This document shows positions 26,080 to 36,774 of a DNA stretch of 64,000 nt, piece by piece. The position numbers were made by a program, and so were the translations under genes. Within the stretch, counting starts at the first letter, position 1, and the number at the start of each line of letters is the position of its first letter. Source of the DNA: Paenibacillus xylanilyticus. Lineage in GTDB: Bacteria > Bacillota > Bacilli > Paenibacillales > Paenibacillaceae. The notes beneath the pieces were generated by a model. That model did no database searches. It was not told where the DNA came from and was given only the letters and a program-made list of their open reading frames with translations. The stretch spans positions 1,251,001-1,315,000 of the forward strand of contig NZ_CP044310.1 in assembly GCF_009664365.1 (NCBI RefSeq), given 5' to 3'.

Positions 26080-26988
26080 CTAATCCTGGTAGTAAAGACG
26101 GAACAGTATATCCTGATTATAGTTGCCGAATCCCTCACCGTATAAGGTAAGACCTCCTACATGCTGGGCATCTTCTTCTACCGACAATCGCAATGTCCAT
26201 TGATTGCGCTCGACCGGAATATCCGAGAGTGTTACTTCGGACACGCGCTGCCCATCAATAAACGTGCCTTCCTGCGTGATCCGCAGCACTTTCAGCATGC
26301 CGTACTGATTGACACTTTCACTCCACCAGTCTGGCGTGAATACGCCGCGGCCATTCCCCGAATCACCTGGGCTAGTCCATTCACCGACCTGTATCCCGTT
26401 GAGCATAAAGGTAATATCGGAGGGCCAATTGGGATTGACCGAAGGAGCCTCTGAACCGATCTCCAGTGATAATTCAATCGAGTTAATCTGCTGTCCCGAT
26501 AAGAGATAGTTTGGAATTTTGTATTCCACAAATCCGCGTCCGAACCAGAGAATATTCGCGTGCATCCGCTCGGGATCCAGGAAATACCTCGGGTCATCAT
26601 ATTGCCCAATCACATGATTGACTGTAGCTAGGCCGCAGGTGGGATAAACGTCAAAATGGGTATAGTGCCCGACGGGTATAGCAACCTCGTGCACCTTGTT
26701 CGACATACCGGTATCCTGTGGCATGGAGATGCCGATCCAGTCGATCGCAAGGCTGTTCATTTTGTGGGTACCGCCGTCCTTGCGGACCATCTTGGATTGA
26801 ATGATGCCGACATCCTGCAGCTTGCGAACGTGCATCGTTACGATGGCACTGCTTAGACCAAGTGAGGCGGCGATATCTTTTACATTCATCGGGTTCTCGG
26901 CAACAAGCCGTATAATCTGCAAGCGCACTTCACTGGCAAGTGCTTCGTATAAGGGCAGCCATTCGGCATCCGTATTTGCTCTAATCAT
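26080..26988 (-). CDS. ArsR-type regulator with a large C-terminal sensory domain
   Basis: The 302-residue protein has an N-terminal winged HTH at about residues 10-85 (LYEALASEVRLQIIRLVAEN, SLGLSSAIVTMHVRKLQDVG). It lacks the Cys metal sites of true ArsR. The C-terminal ~210 residues are beta-rich with many Trp, resembling a sugar-binding jelly-roll (IELSLEIGSEAP, GRGVFTPDWWSE). It is divergent from the GH51 arabinofuranosidase, a layout recurring in Paenibacillus, so control of arabinan or arabinoxylan use is likely. AATGGAGGA lies before the ATG. The ligand is inferred from context. Confidence 0.82.
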   Translation of the reverse strand: MIRANTDAEWLPLYEALASEVRLQIIRLVAENPMNVKDIAASLGLSSAIVTMHVRKLQDVGIIQSKMVRKDGGTHKMNSLAIDWIGISMPQDTGMSNKVHEVAIPVGHYTHFDVYPTCGLATVNHVIGQYDDPRYFLDPERMHANILWFGRGFVEYKIPNYLLSGQQINSIELSLEIGSEAPSVNPNWPSDITFMLNGIQVGEWTSPGDSGNGRGVFTPDWWSESVNQYGMLKVLRITQEGTFIDGQRVSEVTLSDIPVERNQWTLRLSVEEDAQHVGGLTLYGEGFGNYNQDILFRLYYQD

Positions 26989-27105
26989 GGGGTTCCTCCA
27001 TTATTGAATATAGAATTAAGTTAAACATAAATCCATCAAAAAGAATAACATTTTTAAAAATTCAGGTTGAAATTAGGGTTATAATCGATTTTAATATAAA
27101 TATGA

Positions 27106-28671
<1,566 letters not shown>

Positions 28672-28690
28672 AAATAAGTGTAATGGAAGA

Positions 28691-28732
28691 AAAGGATGTT
28701 TCCGTCTTGAGGTGACGGGAACATCCTTTTTT
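28691..28732. terminator. Terminator between convergent genes
   Basis: AAAGGATGTTTCCGTC (28691-28706) pairs with GACGGGAACATCCTTTT (28714-28730) with one mismatch, and continues in TT. Confidence 0.85.
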
Positions 28733-28752
28733 ACTATTCAGATTAACGGGTA

Positions 28753-29526
28753 TTACTCCAGCTCCGTTTTTGAATCAAATACGAAACTTTCACCATCCCG
28801 GGGAATGAGAACCTGCCCGTTCAGCTGTTCGGAAGCCAGGTAACTGGCGAGATCCAACCGGGTCATCATGCAATGGTTGATGGCATCCATATGAACGGCG
28901 ATGACATGTGCATCCGGTGCATGTCGTTTCACTGCAGCTACATCCGGTCCGTCCATGGTGATTGGGTCACCCTGGGTAAAACGGGCACCCCCCGCGTTGA
29001 CAACGATTACTTCCGGTTGGTATCGCTCTATGGCTTCGGCCGGTTCTTCGCACCAGATCGTGTCTCCGGCAATATACGATACGGGTTCGGCATCAGCCTC
29101 AAGCACAAAACCGGATACCTTGCCCATCCGCTCGGCGATTTCCCCCGTGCCATGCTGGCCTGAAGTTCGTGCAAAACGTACAGAATGAAACTCATATTTC
29201 TCATCCACCGCATGAACACTCGTGAAACCGGCTTCGATAAATATGTTCTCATCACCAGGCTGACACAATAAAGGCACATCCTTGCGGAGCCGTTCCGCCG
29301 CGGCTGCATCCCAGTGATCGATGTGGGTATGGGTAACAATCACCACATCCGGATTGGTGTAATCGGTCTCTGTTTCCGGCAAGGCCGCTCTCGGATTGCG
29401 TAGATCATTAGGTGTGTTGGGAAAAGCAGGCATCTCTTCAGGATCCATCAACATTGGATCAACCAGGATATTCAGATCGGCATATTCAAGCCATAGGGTG
29501 GCATGACGAATCAATTGAATTTTCAT
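28753..29526 (-). CDS. MBL-fold metallo-hydrolase
   Basis: The 257-residue protein has the metallo-beta-lactamase fold motif THTHIDHWD for two metals, followed by His in SGQHGTGE, Asp in YIAGDTIW and a C-terminal VHMDAINHC His. The N-terminus IRHATLWLEYADLNILVDPM matches UPF0173/UlaG-like hydrolases. The substrate is unknown. AAGGAG precedes the start. It lies downstream of the interrupted PH-domain gene on the same strand. Confidence 0.87.
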   Translation of the reverse strand: MKIQLIRHATLWLEYADLNILVDPMLMDPEEMPAFPNTPNDLRNPRAALPETETDYTNPDVVIVTHTHIDHWDAAAAERLRKDVPLLCQPGDENIFIEAGFTSVHAVDEKYEFHSVRFARTSGQHGTGEIAERMGKVSGFVLEADAEPVSYIAGDTIWCEEPAEAIERYQPEVIVVNAGGARFTQGDPITMDGPDVAAVKRHAPDAHVIAVHMDAINHCMMTRLDLASYLASEQLNGQVLIPRDGESFVFDSKTELE

Positions 29527-29645
29527 TGCATCTGCACTCCTTCAAGATAGGTATATATTCTCCTATATGGTATACAACCCGTTTTTGCAGTAAATAACGC
29601 GCATAACCAAGAAATGGATGGGAGAAGTAAGCTTCAAGTATCTCG

Positions 29646-30134
29646 TTACCTCTTCTCGCGCAGGTTCAACTGCAGCAGAATCTCGGCTCGGAGCAGTTCC
29701 TTTGAGGTAAGTAAATGGCCAGTCCGGATGTAAAGCCGTTTACCGTCCTTCAGATGCAGGGCGATCAGGGGAGCTGAGGATAACATCCAACTGCTGGCCC
29801 CGGATGCTGTAAGTTCGATATGACGAATCTTATGCCAAGGAACGGTCCTTCCCTGGGTTACGAGTGCTTCATCATTCCAAGAGAATAACACGGTGGATCG
29901 TCTGGTTAAGCCCGACAAAAACATGAAAAACAGTGGACCCACGAGCCACATGCCAATAATGGCAGCAATCGTGTAGGGCAATGTCTGCAATCTCCCCGCG
30001 TATTCAACATAATTGATCCAGAGTAGAGCTGCACATAACAGTAAAAATATAAGACATAATGTGCTTTTTCAGAGCATAGTACTCCGGCGATAGCCTAAAT
30101 GCTGATCATCAAACTCAGCTGTTTCATGTTCCAA
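29646..30134 (-). pseudogene. Two-helix membrane protein with PH-like domain, interrupted by an in-frame TGA
   Basis: The full reading runs from a TTG at 30134, preceded by AAGGAGG with 8-nt spacing, to 29646. It would give 162 residues: a polar head MEHETAEFDDQHLGYRRSTM, two helices (about 25-40 and 52-76), then a PH-like beta domain with FSWNDEALVTQGRTVPWHKI. This is the layout of the STM3941/bacterial-PH group. Codon 22, just before helix 1, is TGA (30069-30071), where Trp or Arg is expected. The downstream part has only weak internal starts (TTG at 29990 or 29981). It is either a recent nonsense mutation, a sequencing error or a read-through case. Confidence 0.65.
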
Positions 30135-30176
30135 AAGGTAATCCTCCTTATCATCATCTGCCCCAAACATAAATCA

Positions 30177-30200
30177 TGCCGCACTGCGGTGCAGGCGGCA
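30177..30200. repeat. GC-rich hairpin between ABC gene and PH gene
   Basis: TGCCG-CA-CTGC pairs with GCAG-G-CGGCA around GGT. There is no U-run, so it is more likely an mRNA processing or stability element than a terminator. Confidence 0.4.
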
Positions 30201-30214
30201 CAGATGGGCATTCA

Positions 30215-32080
30215 TTACCCCGGAATTGCGGTGTCACCACCGGTCTCCCGTGCATGGGCGTACAGGTCGGCGTAGATGCCTTCGGCTTCGATCAGATGCT
30301 GGTGCGAGCCTTCCTCAACAATTTCGCCATGTTCCATGACCAGAATCCGGTCTGCGTGCATAACAGTAGACAGGCGATGTGCAATGACAATCGTGGTTCG
30401 ACCCTGAGATACCGTTTCCAGGGCCTGCTGCACCAGCTGCTCGGTATGGGAATCCAGATTGGCGGTTGCCTCATCGAGAATAAGTATACGGGGCTGGAAT
30501 ACGACAATGCGGGCAAAAGAGATTAACTGACGTTCCCCGGCAGACAGACCGCTACCGCGTTCCGAGAGGCGAGTATCGTATCCCTGCGGCAGTCTTGAGA
30601 TCATGGCATGTGCCCCGACAAAACGGCAGGCTTCGATTGCCTGTTCTCTCGTAATATCCTCCCGAAACATGCGGACATTGTCAATAATGGAGCCTGAGAA
30701 TAGAAAAGGCTCCTGCTGAATAAGCCCCACAATACGATGCAGCTTGGCCTGAGGTAGCTGCCTGATATCCGTGCCGTCGATTTCAATGCTGCCCTGATTG
30801 ACATCGTAGAACCGATTGAGCAGGGAGATCAGTGTGCTTTTGCCAGCTCCCGTTGTACCCACAATGCCGACCATTTCCCCTGGATAGAGGTGCAGATTCA
30901 GATGCTGAATGAGTGGACGGTCAGCCCGGTAGCCGAAGGACACATCGTTAAAATCAATTTGTCCCATCACGTCCCGGGGGTCCAGTGAAGAAGCAGTCTC
31001 TGCTTTTGGATCTGCGACCTCGGGTCTGGTATTCAGAATGTTCCAGATCCGATCCATGGATACGGTAGTGGACTGGAACGTATTCCATTGCATCGTAATC
31101 TGGTTGATCGGCTGGAAGAACTGGCGGATGTAGCTGATAAATGCATAAAGCACACCGACCTGCAGCGATTCACCCAGCACGGCGCGTCCGCCAAGCCATA
31201 CCATCATCACCAGGGCGGCGTTACCCAGAATGTCAAACGTCCGGTTGAAGATGACATTGGAACGGGCCTGGGTAATGTTGGCCTTCAAATGTAACTTATT
31301 TTGCTCTGTGAAGCGTTTCTTCTGTTCCTCCTCCTGGTGAAAAGCCTGAATCAGAAACATGCCGGACAGGTTCTCCGCCGTAAAAGCAATCAGGCGGGAG
31401 AGATGGGTACGGGCATTTTGATAGGCCTGGCGCAGCTTGCTGCGAAACAGGATCGCCACAATGGCGATAACGGGCAGTACAATCAGCGAGTAACCAGCGA
31501 GCACCGGGTCAAGCTGGAACATGAAGAAGATAATGAGCACCAGCATCATGCCATCCCGAATCAGACTGAGCAGAACCTGGGTGAAGAAACTGCTGATCGT
31601 CTCCGTGTCGCTGGACACATTCGTGACCAGACTTCCGATATGGAAGCGGTCGAAGAAGGACATCGACATTTTGGAGATGTGCCGGAAGAGATCTTTACGA
31701 ATACGAGAGACGATGTTCTGACCGACATGCTGCAGCAGGTTGTTTTGTATATAGGTAAAAATAAAGCTGATTACAGCCAGTGCCAGATAGACGGCAGCCA
31801 GTTTTACAAGAAATCCTATGCTGGTCTGGCCGATTGCCAGATGGTCATCAATAGCGATTTTGACCAGATATGGCTGGAGCAGGTCGGCGGAGATCCCGAG
31901 CAAGGAGCATAAAAAGATGCCCAAAAAAGCAAATCGATGAGGTCTAGCGTAGCTCATCATCGCTTTGAACGATGAACGCTTGCTGAGTTCTCTCTCTGTG
32001 CCCGAACCTGCATGGTTCCCGGATGAGGCCTGAGGTTCGGGACTTACTAGGGTATGGGCACCGGTCTTATGGTCCTTCAT
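30215..32080 (-). CDS. ABC exporter half-transporter, catalytic subunit (BmrD/YheH-like)
   Basis: The 621-residue protein has six transmembrane helices at about 50-340 and an ATPase domain at about 385-610. Walker A is GTTGAGKST, the signature is LSAGERQ (degenerate), and Walker B ILILDEATANLD keeps the catalytic Glu. It pairs with the upstream gene, whose features are complementary: it has LSGGQ but no catalytic Glu. That is the pattern of heterodimeric exporters such as BmrCD. It overlaps the upstream gene by 14 bp, with GGAGGAGGG inside that gene's end. The likely role is multidrug or lipid-like substrate export. Confidence 0.92.
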   Translation of the reverse strand: MKDHKTGAHTLVSPEPQASSGNHAGSGTERELSKRSSFKAMMSYARPHRFAFLGIFLCSLLGISADLLQPYLVKIAIDDHLAIGQTSIGFLVKLAAVYLALAVISFIFTYIQNNLLQHVGQNIVSRIRKDLFRHISKMSMSFFDRFHIGSLVTNVSSDTETISSFFTQVLLSLIRDGMMLVLIIFFMFQLDPVLAGYSLIVLPVIAIVAILFRSKLRQAYQNARTHLSRLIAFTAENLSGMFLIQAFHQEEEQKKRFTEQNKLHLKANITQARSNVIFNRTFDILGNAALVMMVWLGGRAVLGESLQVGVLYAFISYIRQFFQPINQITMQWNTFQSTTVSMDRIWNILNTRPEVADPKAETASSLDPRDVMGQIDFNDVSFGYRADRPLIQHLNLHLYPGEMVGIVGTTGAGKSTLISLLNRFYDVNQGSIEIDGTDIRQLPQAKLHRIVGLIQQEPFLFSGSIIDNVRMFREDITREQAIEACRFVGAHAMISRLPQGYDTRLSERGSGLSAGERQLISFARIVVFQPRILILDEATANLDSHTEQLVQQALETVSQGRTTIVIAHRLSTVMHADRILVMEHGEIVEEGSHQHLIEAEGIYADLYAHARETGGDTAIPG

Positions 32081-33815
32081 GATGCAATCCCTCCTCCTGC
32101 AAACGATAGGTCGCAGCGTACAGGCCCTCAGCGGCCATTAATTGCGAGTGCGTGCCTTGTTCAGCGATGTGTCCCTCATCCAGCACAATAATTTCATCCG
32201 CATGACGGACGGCGCTAATGCGATGGGAGATAATCAGGGTTGTTTTGCCTTTGCCAATTTTCTTCAGGCTGCGCAGGATGCCACTTTCCGTTACCGCATC
32301 AACGGCGCTCATGCTGTCGTCGAGAATAAGGATCTGAGCCTTTTTGATCAATCCCCGAGCCAAGCTGGTTCGCTGACGCTGACCGCCGGACAACGTTAGT
32401 CCACGTTCACCGAGCAGGGTGTCGAACTGATCCGGGAAGCGAATAATGTTGTCGTAGATCATGGCCTGCCTTGCACTACGTTCCACGTTGTCCAGCGGGA
32501 CCTCTCGGTCACTGAAAGCGATATTGTCTCGAATGGTGGTGCTGAACAGGAAACCATCCTGCGGGACATAGGCAATGCGGGAACGAAGACTTTCCAGCGA
32601 CAGCTGCCGAATGTCTGTGCCATTCATACGAATCGTGCCTTCAGGCGGTTCATATGTACGAAGCAGCAGTTTGACCAGGGTGCTTTTGCCGGAGCCGGTC
32701 TTGCCCACAATGCCTACGGTCTGTCCTGCGGCAATCTTCAGACTGATGTGCTTAAGAGCAGAAGCGGAGCTCCCGGGGTAGGAGAAGGATAATTCGTCAA
32801 TGGTGATGTCATTCACGGCACTCAGGGTTTTGGCCCCGGGGACTTCCCGGACATCCGGTTTTTCTGTCAGCAGATCGTTAACCCGTTCAAGGGACGCTCC
32901 CGATCGCTGCATGGTATTAATGACATTGCCAATCTGCTGAAGCGGTCCCATAATGATCCGCAAATATAGCGTCAGCGCAACAAAGCTTCCGAGTGTAATG
33001 GAATTTTGCATCGTCAGAATACCTCCGACAAGCAGGGAAACAACAAGCGAGATGGCCCCAAGCAGTGGCAGCAGCGCTTGAAACAGGGAAGAGAGTCGCA
33101 CGAGTCGCAATTGTTTTTCCTTAATGGCATCTACAGTTGCGCCGAATCGTGCACGGGCACCGTCTTCAATGGCAAACGTCTTTGTCACGCGAATTCCGCC
33201 GAGCTGCTCTTCTGCAGATTCGGTCATGCTTGCAAGGGCATCCTGCACATCACGAGAACGCTTGCGGATGCGGGGGCCAAAGAACACAACCAGAAAGGGG
33301 ATGGCCAGCAAGGGAATGATACTGATTAGAATAAGGCTCATGGGAATGCCACTAAGCAGCATCATGACGATACAGGAGATCAGCAGAAATGTGGCATTTG
33401 TCATCATCGTCACCCCGTTGGAAATGGCTTCGCGCACGGAGGTAACGTCATTCATGACATAGCTGAGCAGTTTCCCGTTTCCCTGCTTGGAAAAGTAGTG
33501 CTCGCTCAATTCGGAAAACTTGCCGAAAATGCGTTCGCGTGTCATGAATTCGAAGCGGCGTCCAAGTCGCATAATCATGAACTGTCCTGTTCCGAAGAGA
33601 AGGTTGTAGGCGATAGCGATGGCCAGAAGCCATAGGCTGTAACGGATGACTGTATTCATTTGAAGTGTATTCTGCATGAGCTGGTCCGTGAAACTGCCCA
33701 GAATACGGGGCAAAGAGGCCTGACCGACATTGGAGGCAATGATCAGCACAACAGCAGTCAGATACACGGGCCAGTTGGAGACGACATAGCTTCGAAGTAA
33801 TCCTGTCTTGGACAT
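32067..33815 (-). CDS. ABC exporter half-transporter, degenerate-site subunit (BmrC/YheI-like)
   Basis: The 582-residue protein has six helices at about 15-300 and an ATPase domain at about 340-570. Walker A is GKTGSGKST and the signature is canonical LSGGQRQR. Walker B reads ILILDDSMSAVD, with Asp in place of the catalytic Glu. Together with the next gene it would form one canonical and one degenerate ATP site. AAAGGAG lies 9 nt before the ATG. A hairpin with U-rich tail at 33865-33904 lies in the leader, reminiscent of the attenuated bmrCD operon. Confidence 0.92.
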   Translation of the reverse strand: MSKTGLLRSYVVSNWPVYLTAVVLIIASNVGQASLPRILGSFTDQLMQNTLQMNTVIRYSLWLLAIAIAYNLLFGTGQFMIMRLGRRFEFMTRERIFGKFSELSEHYFSKQGNGKLLSYVMNDVTSVREAISNGVTMMTNATFLLISCIVMMLLSGIPMSLILISIIPLLAIPFLVVFFGPRIRKRSRDVQDALASMTESAEEQLGGIRVTKTFAIEDGARARFGATVDAIKEKQLRLVRLSSLFQALLPLLGAISLVVSLLVGGILTMQNSITLGSFVALTLYLRIIMGPLQQIGNVINTMQRSGASLERVNDLLTEKPDVREVPGAKTLSAVNDITIDELSFSYPGSSASALKHISLKIAAGQTVGIVGKTGSGKSTLVKLLLRTYEPPEGTIRMNGTDIRQLSLESLRSRIAYVPQDGFLFSTTIRDNIAFSDREVPLDNVERSARQAMIYDNIIRFPDQFDTLLGERGLTLSGGQRQRTSLARGLIKKAQILILDDSMSAVDAVTESGILRSLKKIGKGKTTLIISHRISAVRHADEIIVLDEGHIAEQGTHSQLMAAEGLYAATYRLQEEGLHHEGP

Positions 33816-33864
33816 ATCTCGGGTTCTCCTTTGTTAGGGTGAAAGTTAGGCAAGGTACGGAGGC

Positions 33865-33904
33865 AAGAAAAGGGCCGACACCTATAATTAGCGCGTCGTG
33901 CCCT
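33865..33904 (-). terminator. Attenuator-like hairpin in ABC operon leader
   Basis: On the minus strand AGGGC-A-CGAC pairs with GTCG-GCCCT and is followed by TTTCTT. It ends 50 bp before the first ABC gene with no gene between it and the promoter, so it would stop leader transcripts unless relieved. Confidence 0.55.
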
Positions 33905-33963
33905 CTTACTTTATGCGATCCAGTTTGCTATTTATCCGTTAACGAATGATTTCTTCTTTTCTT

Positions 33964-33992
33964 ATTTTTGCGCTAATTCGTATCATTGTCAA
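33964..33992 (-). promoter_or_regulatory. Candidate promoter of ABC operon
   Basis: On the minus strand TTGACA (33992-33987), 17 bp, then AAAAAT (33969-33964, 4/6 match). A leader of about 140 nt would result. Confidence 0.45.
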
Positions 33993-34171
33993 CGAAGCCG
34001 GGAAGAAGGGCATGAAAGTGAAAATTTCCAGGCCATGCAGACATGGATATGTAGTTTTTTGCACAAGATTACCCTAATGTCGAATTCTCTGAAACATTTT
34101 CTGAAGGTGTCCCGTCTGTAGGATTGAAGAAGTCAAAAATAGGGTTTACTAAACTTAGGAGGTGCCAGGAA

Positions 34172-35095
34172 ATGAAACATAAAAAAGGATTGGCTGCAAC
34201 ACTTGCGCTTTGCGTTTCTCTGACGGCAGGAGGTGCTTCTGTATTCGCTTTTTCGGACGTAACCGATGAAGGGCAAAAAACTATCGTGGATTCCCTGAAA
34301 TCCAAAGGGGTTGTCAGTGGTGTAACGGCGGATCTGTTCCGTCCGGATCAGGCGTTGTCCGAGCCGCAGGGGGTTCAATTGATCGTGAAGGCATTTGGAT
34401 TGAAAAATGAATATGCTGCCGCTTCCGCGCAAAATAAAATCAGTCCGGATACCTGGTATGCAGATGCTGTACAGGCTGCAACCCAAAATGGTCTGTCCAT
34501 CCCGGTAGAGTTGAATCCGCAAGGCAAGATGACACGTGAGCAATTTGTTATTTTGCTTCATGAAGGCATTAACACAACCGGGAATTATCCGGTTATTATG
34601 AAGTATAATTTGGTTAAGGACGAAAATAAAATCGGTAAGGACGCCATATCTGCAGTCCAGAACCTGCTGAACATGAACATCATTGAACTGGATAAGGACG
34701 GCAACTTCCGTCCAGATCAGTCGCTTACCCGTATGGAGGCTGCAAGCATGATCTTCAATGCACTTGAATTTGTGGATAAGCACGGCAATGGTGGATCGGC
34801 TGAGCCAGCTCCAGAGACTCCAGGGGAAGGCCAGCAAGCCATCGTACCTGAAGTAACTACAACGAAGGTTGATGACAAAACAACCAAGGTGAAGCTCACG
34901 GCTGAAATGCCTCATCCTGGCTACGGTTTGAAGATTGATGACGTCAAACTGGAGAAGGATGGACGTGCGATCGTGCTGTATTCCATCGTTCAGCCAGATC
35001 CGGACATGATGTATCCGATGGTGATCACGGAAGTTACGGCAGAGACGGATATTCCAGCCGGGTATACCGCTGAAGCACAGCCTTCCGGCAAGTAA
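34172..35095 (+). CDS. S-layer-homology surface protein with PrcB-like C-terminal domain
   Basis: The 307-residue protein has a signal peptide of about 27 residues. Two or three SLH modules at about 28-200 follow (FSDVTDEGQKTIVDSLKSKG; GNFRPDQSLTRMEAASMIF); these anchor proteins to secondary wall polymer. After a Pro/Glu linker, the last ~75 residues (AEMPHPGYGLKIDDVKLEKD, VQPDPDMMYPMVITEV) match the pattern of the PrcB C-terminal domain family. The start at 34172 has AGGAGGT 9 nt upstream; the in-frame ATG at 34124 has none. It probably acts on or stabilises surface proteases, which is inferred only from the domain. Confidence 0.8.
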   Translation: MKHKKGLAATLALCVSLTAGGASVFAFSDVTDEGQKTIVDSLKSKGVVSGVTADLFRPDQALSEPQGVQLIVKAFGLKNEYAAASAQNKISPDTWYADAVQAATQNGLSIPVELNPQGKMTREQFVILLHEGINTTGNYPVIMKYNLVKDENKIGKDAISAVQNLLNMNIIELDKDGNFRPDQSLTRMEAASMIFNALEFVDKHGNGGSAEPAPETPGEGQQAIVPEVTTTKVDDKTTKVKLTAEMPHPGYGLKIDDVKLEKDGRAIVLYSIVQPDPDMMYPMVITEVTAETDIPAGYTAEAQPSGK

Positions 35096-35170
35096 GAGCA
35101 TTTGTTTACGGAATGAACCCTTGTTAGATTGATAATGTAAGGAATAAATTCATCGCTAGAAGAGACTTAA

Positions 35171-35210
35171 AACCCACCGCGGCCAGATCAACATGGACGG
35201 TGGGTTTTTG
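35171..35210 (+). terminator. Terminator after SLH gene
   Basis: ACCCACCG (35172-35179) and CGGTGGGT (35198-35205) are followed by TTTTGGG; the left side is AAAA, so it may also act for the convergent GH43 gene. Confidence 0.8.
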
Positions 35211-35238
35211 GGTTTGTTTGCATGGCTGCTATTAATGA

Positions 35239-36765
35239 TTAGTCCTGTGTTTCCTCTTGCGGTTCATAGTCAAACCAATCGAAATGTGCTGGTGTACCGA
35301 CTCCGCATGGAGCATGAGCGTACATGGCGATGATGATGCCCGTGAAGCCGCCTGCCACTTCGGTAGAGAGCAGATGGGTTTCACCAGATCCTATCCGGAT
35401 GTCCTTTCCCAAGTCGTGCTGCAGGAAAAACGTGAATTGATTACGATCTGTCTGAATTTTTAATCTGACGGGGCCTGTTCCACAGTCGTGAACCTGTTCA
35501 GTTTGTAATGAACCTACGGTTCGGCGGAAAATAACTTTCTTCTCACCATGAATCTGCTTAATCGCCAGATCGTAATGATAGTTTCCATTCATGAAGACCG
35601 TTAACCCGGCCTCTTCTTCTTCCTGCAGCGGCTCATAATCCAGACTGGCAGCAATGCTGCAGTGGAAATGACTCAAGCGCCGCCCAACAAATGCGGGATT
35701 CCCCTGATCATGAAGGGAGAAGGAGTTCCCGCATAAGGTCAAGTGACCTGGATTCGAAGTTAGGGACCAGCTGCCTGGAGCCGGATTTCGCAGGAACACC
35801 CAGCCCAGCCCCAGTGTGGGCAGGTCAAAATGCTCTCGAACTGCTGGCGATGGCCACGGCGTTTCCGGCAGCTGCGGTCCAGTCATGATAGGCTCCATAT
35901 GTCCGTTATCACCGATGACAGGCCATCCATCTTCGGTCCAAGTGACTGGAGCAAGGAACGTCTCACGTCCCAGATGATGCCGCAGCGGATAGCCAGCAGG
36001 ACGAATGCCGAGGCAGACGGCCCACCAGCTTCCATCCTGAATCTGGATAAGGTCTGCATGCCCTGTAGCATGGATGCTGGTCTTCATGCTTCGATTGGAC
36101 AGGATCGGATTGGCCGGACAAGCTTCATATGGTCCATAGGGATCGTTGCTGCGGGCAATGGTAACCATATGTCCATATTCCGTGCCTCCTTCAGCAATCA
36201 TCAGATAATACATGCCATTTACTTTGTACAGATGGGGTGCCTCAGGCGCGGCTCCTCCTGTTCCTTTCCAGATTAATCGGCTGTCGGTTAATCGTTCCCC
36301 TGTTTCGATATCAATCTCGCACTGATAGATGCCTTCACCTTCTGCACCGTTACAGGCAGATTGGAAGTATACCCGGCCATCTTCATCGAATAAAAGGGAG
36401 GGATCAATGCCTTTCTGATCAACATAAACGGGTTCCGACCAAGGGCCTTCAGGCTGACGGCTGCGTACATAAAAGTTGCCACCTGCACTTACATTGGTCG
36501 TGATCATATAGAACCAGCCGTCATGATGCCGAAGGGTTGGCGCATAGATTCCCCCGGAAACCCATGCATTTGCCAGTACAATCTGTTGGTCAGAGGTTAG
36601 CACATGGCCAATCTGCCGCCAGTGGACCAGATCTCGGCTGTGGAATATGGGCACTCCTGGAGCGTATTCGAAGGTGCTGGTTACCAGGTAATAATCTTCA
36701 TCTACCCGGCAGATACTCGGATCAGGATAAAAGCCAGGTATGACGGGATTGCTGTATTTCATCAT
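35239..36765 (-). CDS. GH43 beta-xylosidase/arabinofuranosidase
   Basis: The 508-residue enzyme has a five-bladed propeller at about 1-310 and a beta-sandwich C-terminal domain typical of the XynB-like subfamily. The general base Asp is in GFYPDPSICR, the pKa-modulating Asp in GIDPSLLFDEDG and the acid Glu in APEAPHLYK. There is no signal peptide, so it hydrolyses imported xylo- or arabino-oligosaccharides. GGAG lies before the ATG. It begins 9 bp after the solute-binding lipoprotein gene on the same strand, so import and hydrolysis are coexpressed. Confidence 0.93.
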   Translation of the reverse strand: MMKYSNPVIPGFYPDPSICRVDEDYYLVTSTFEYAPGVPIFHSRDLVHWRQIGHVLTSDQQIVLANAWVSGGIYAPTLRHHDGWFYMITTNVSAGGNFYVRSRQPEGPWSEPVYVDQKGIDPSLLFDEDGRVYFQSACNGAEGEGIYQCEIDIETGERLTDSRLIWKGTGGAAPEAPHLYKVNGMYYLMIAEGGTEYGHMVTIARSNDPYGPYEACPANPILSNRSMKTSIHATGHADLIQIQDGSWWAVCLGIRPAGYPLRHHLGRETFLAPVTWTEDGWPVIGDNGHMEPIMTGPQLPETPWPSPAVREHFDLPTLGLGWVFLRNPAPGSWSLTSNPGHLTLCGNSFSLHDQGNPAFVGRRLSHFHCSIAASLDYEPLQEEEEAGLTVFMNGNYHYDLAIKQIHGEKKVIFRRTVGSLQTEQVHDCGTGPVRLKIQTDRNQFTFFLQHDLGKDIRIGSGETHLLSTEVAGGFTGIIIAMYAHAPCGVGTPAHFDWFDYEPQEETQD

Positions 36766-36774
36766 GTATTACTC

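Noticed and set aside
34133..35101. 322-codon minus-strand frame opposite the SLH gene
   Set aside because: Antisense shadow; the plus strand has signal peptide, SLH motifs and a strong ribosome site.
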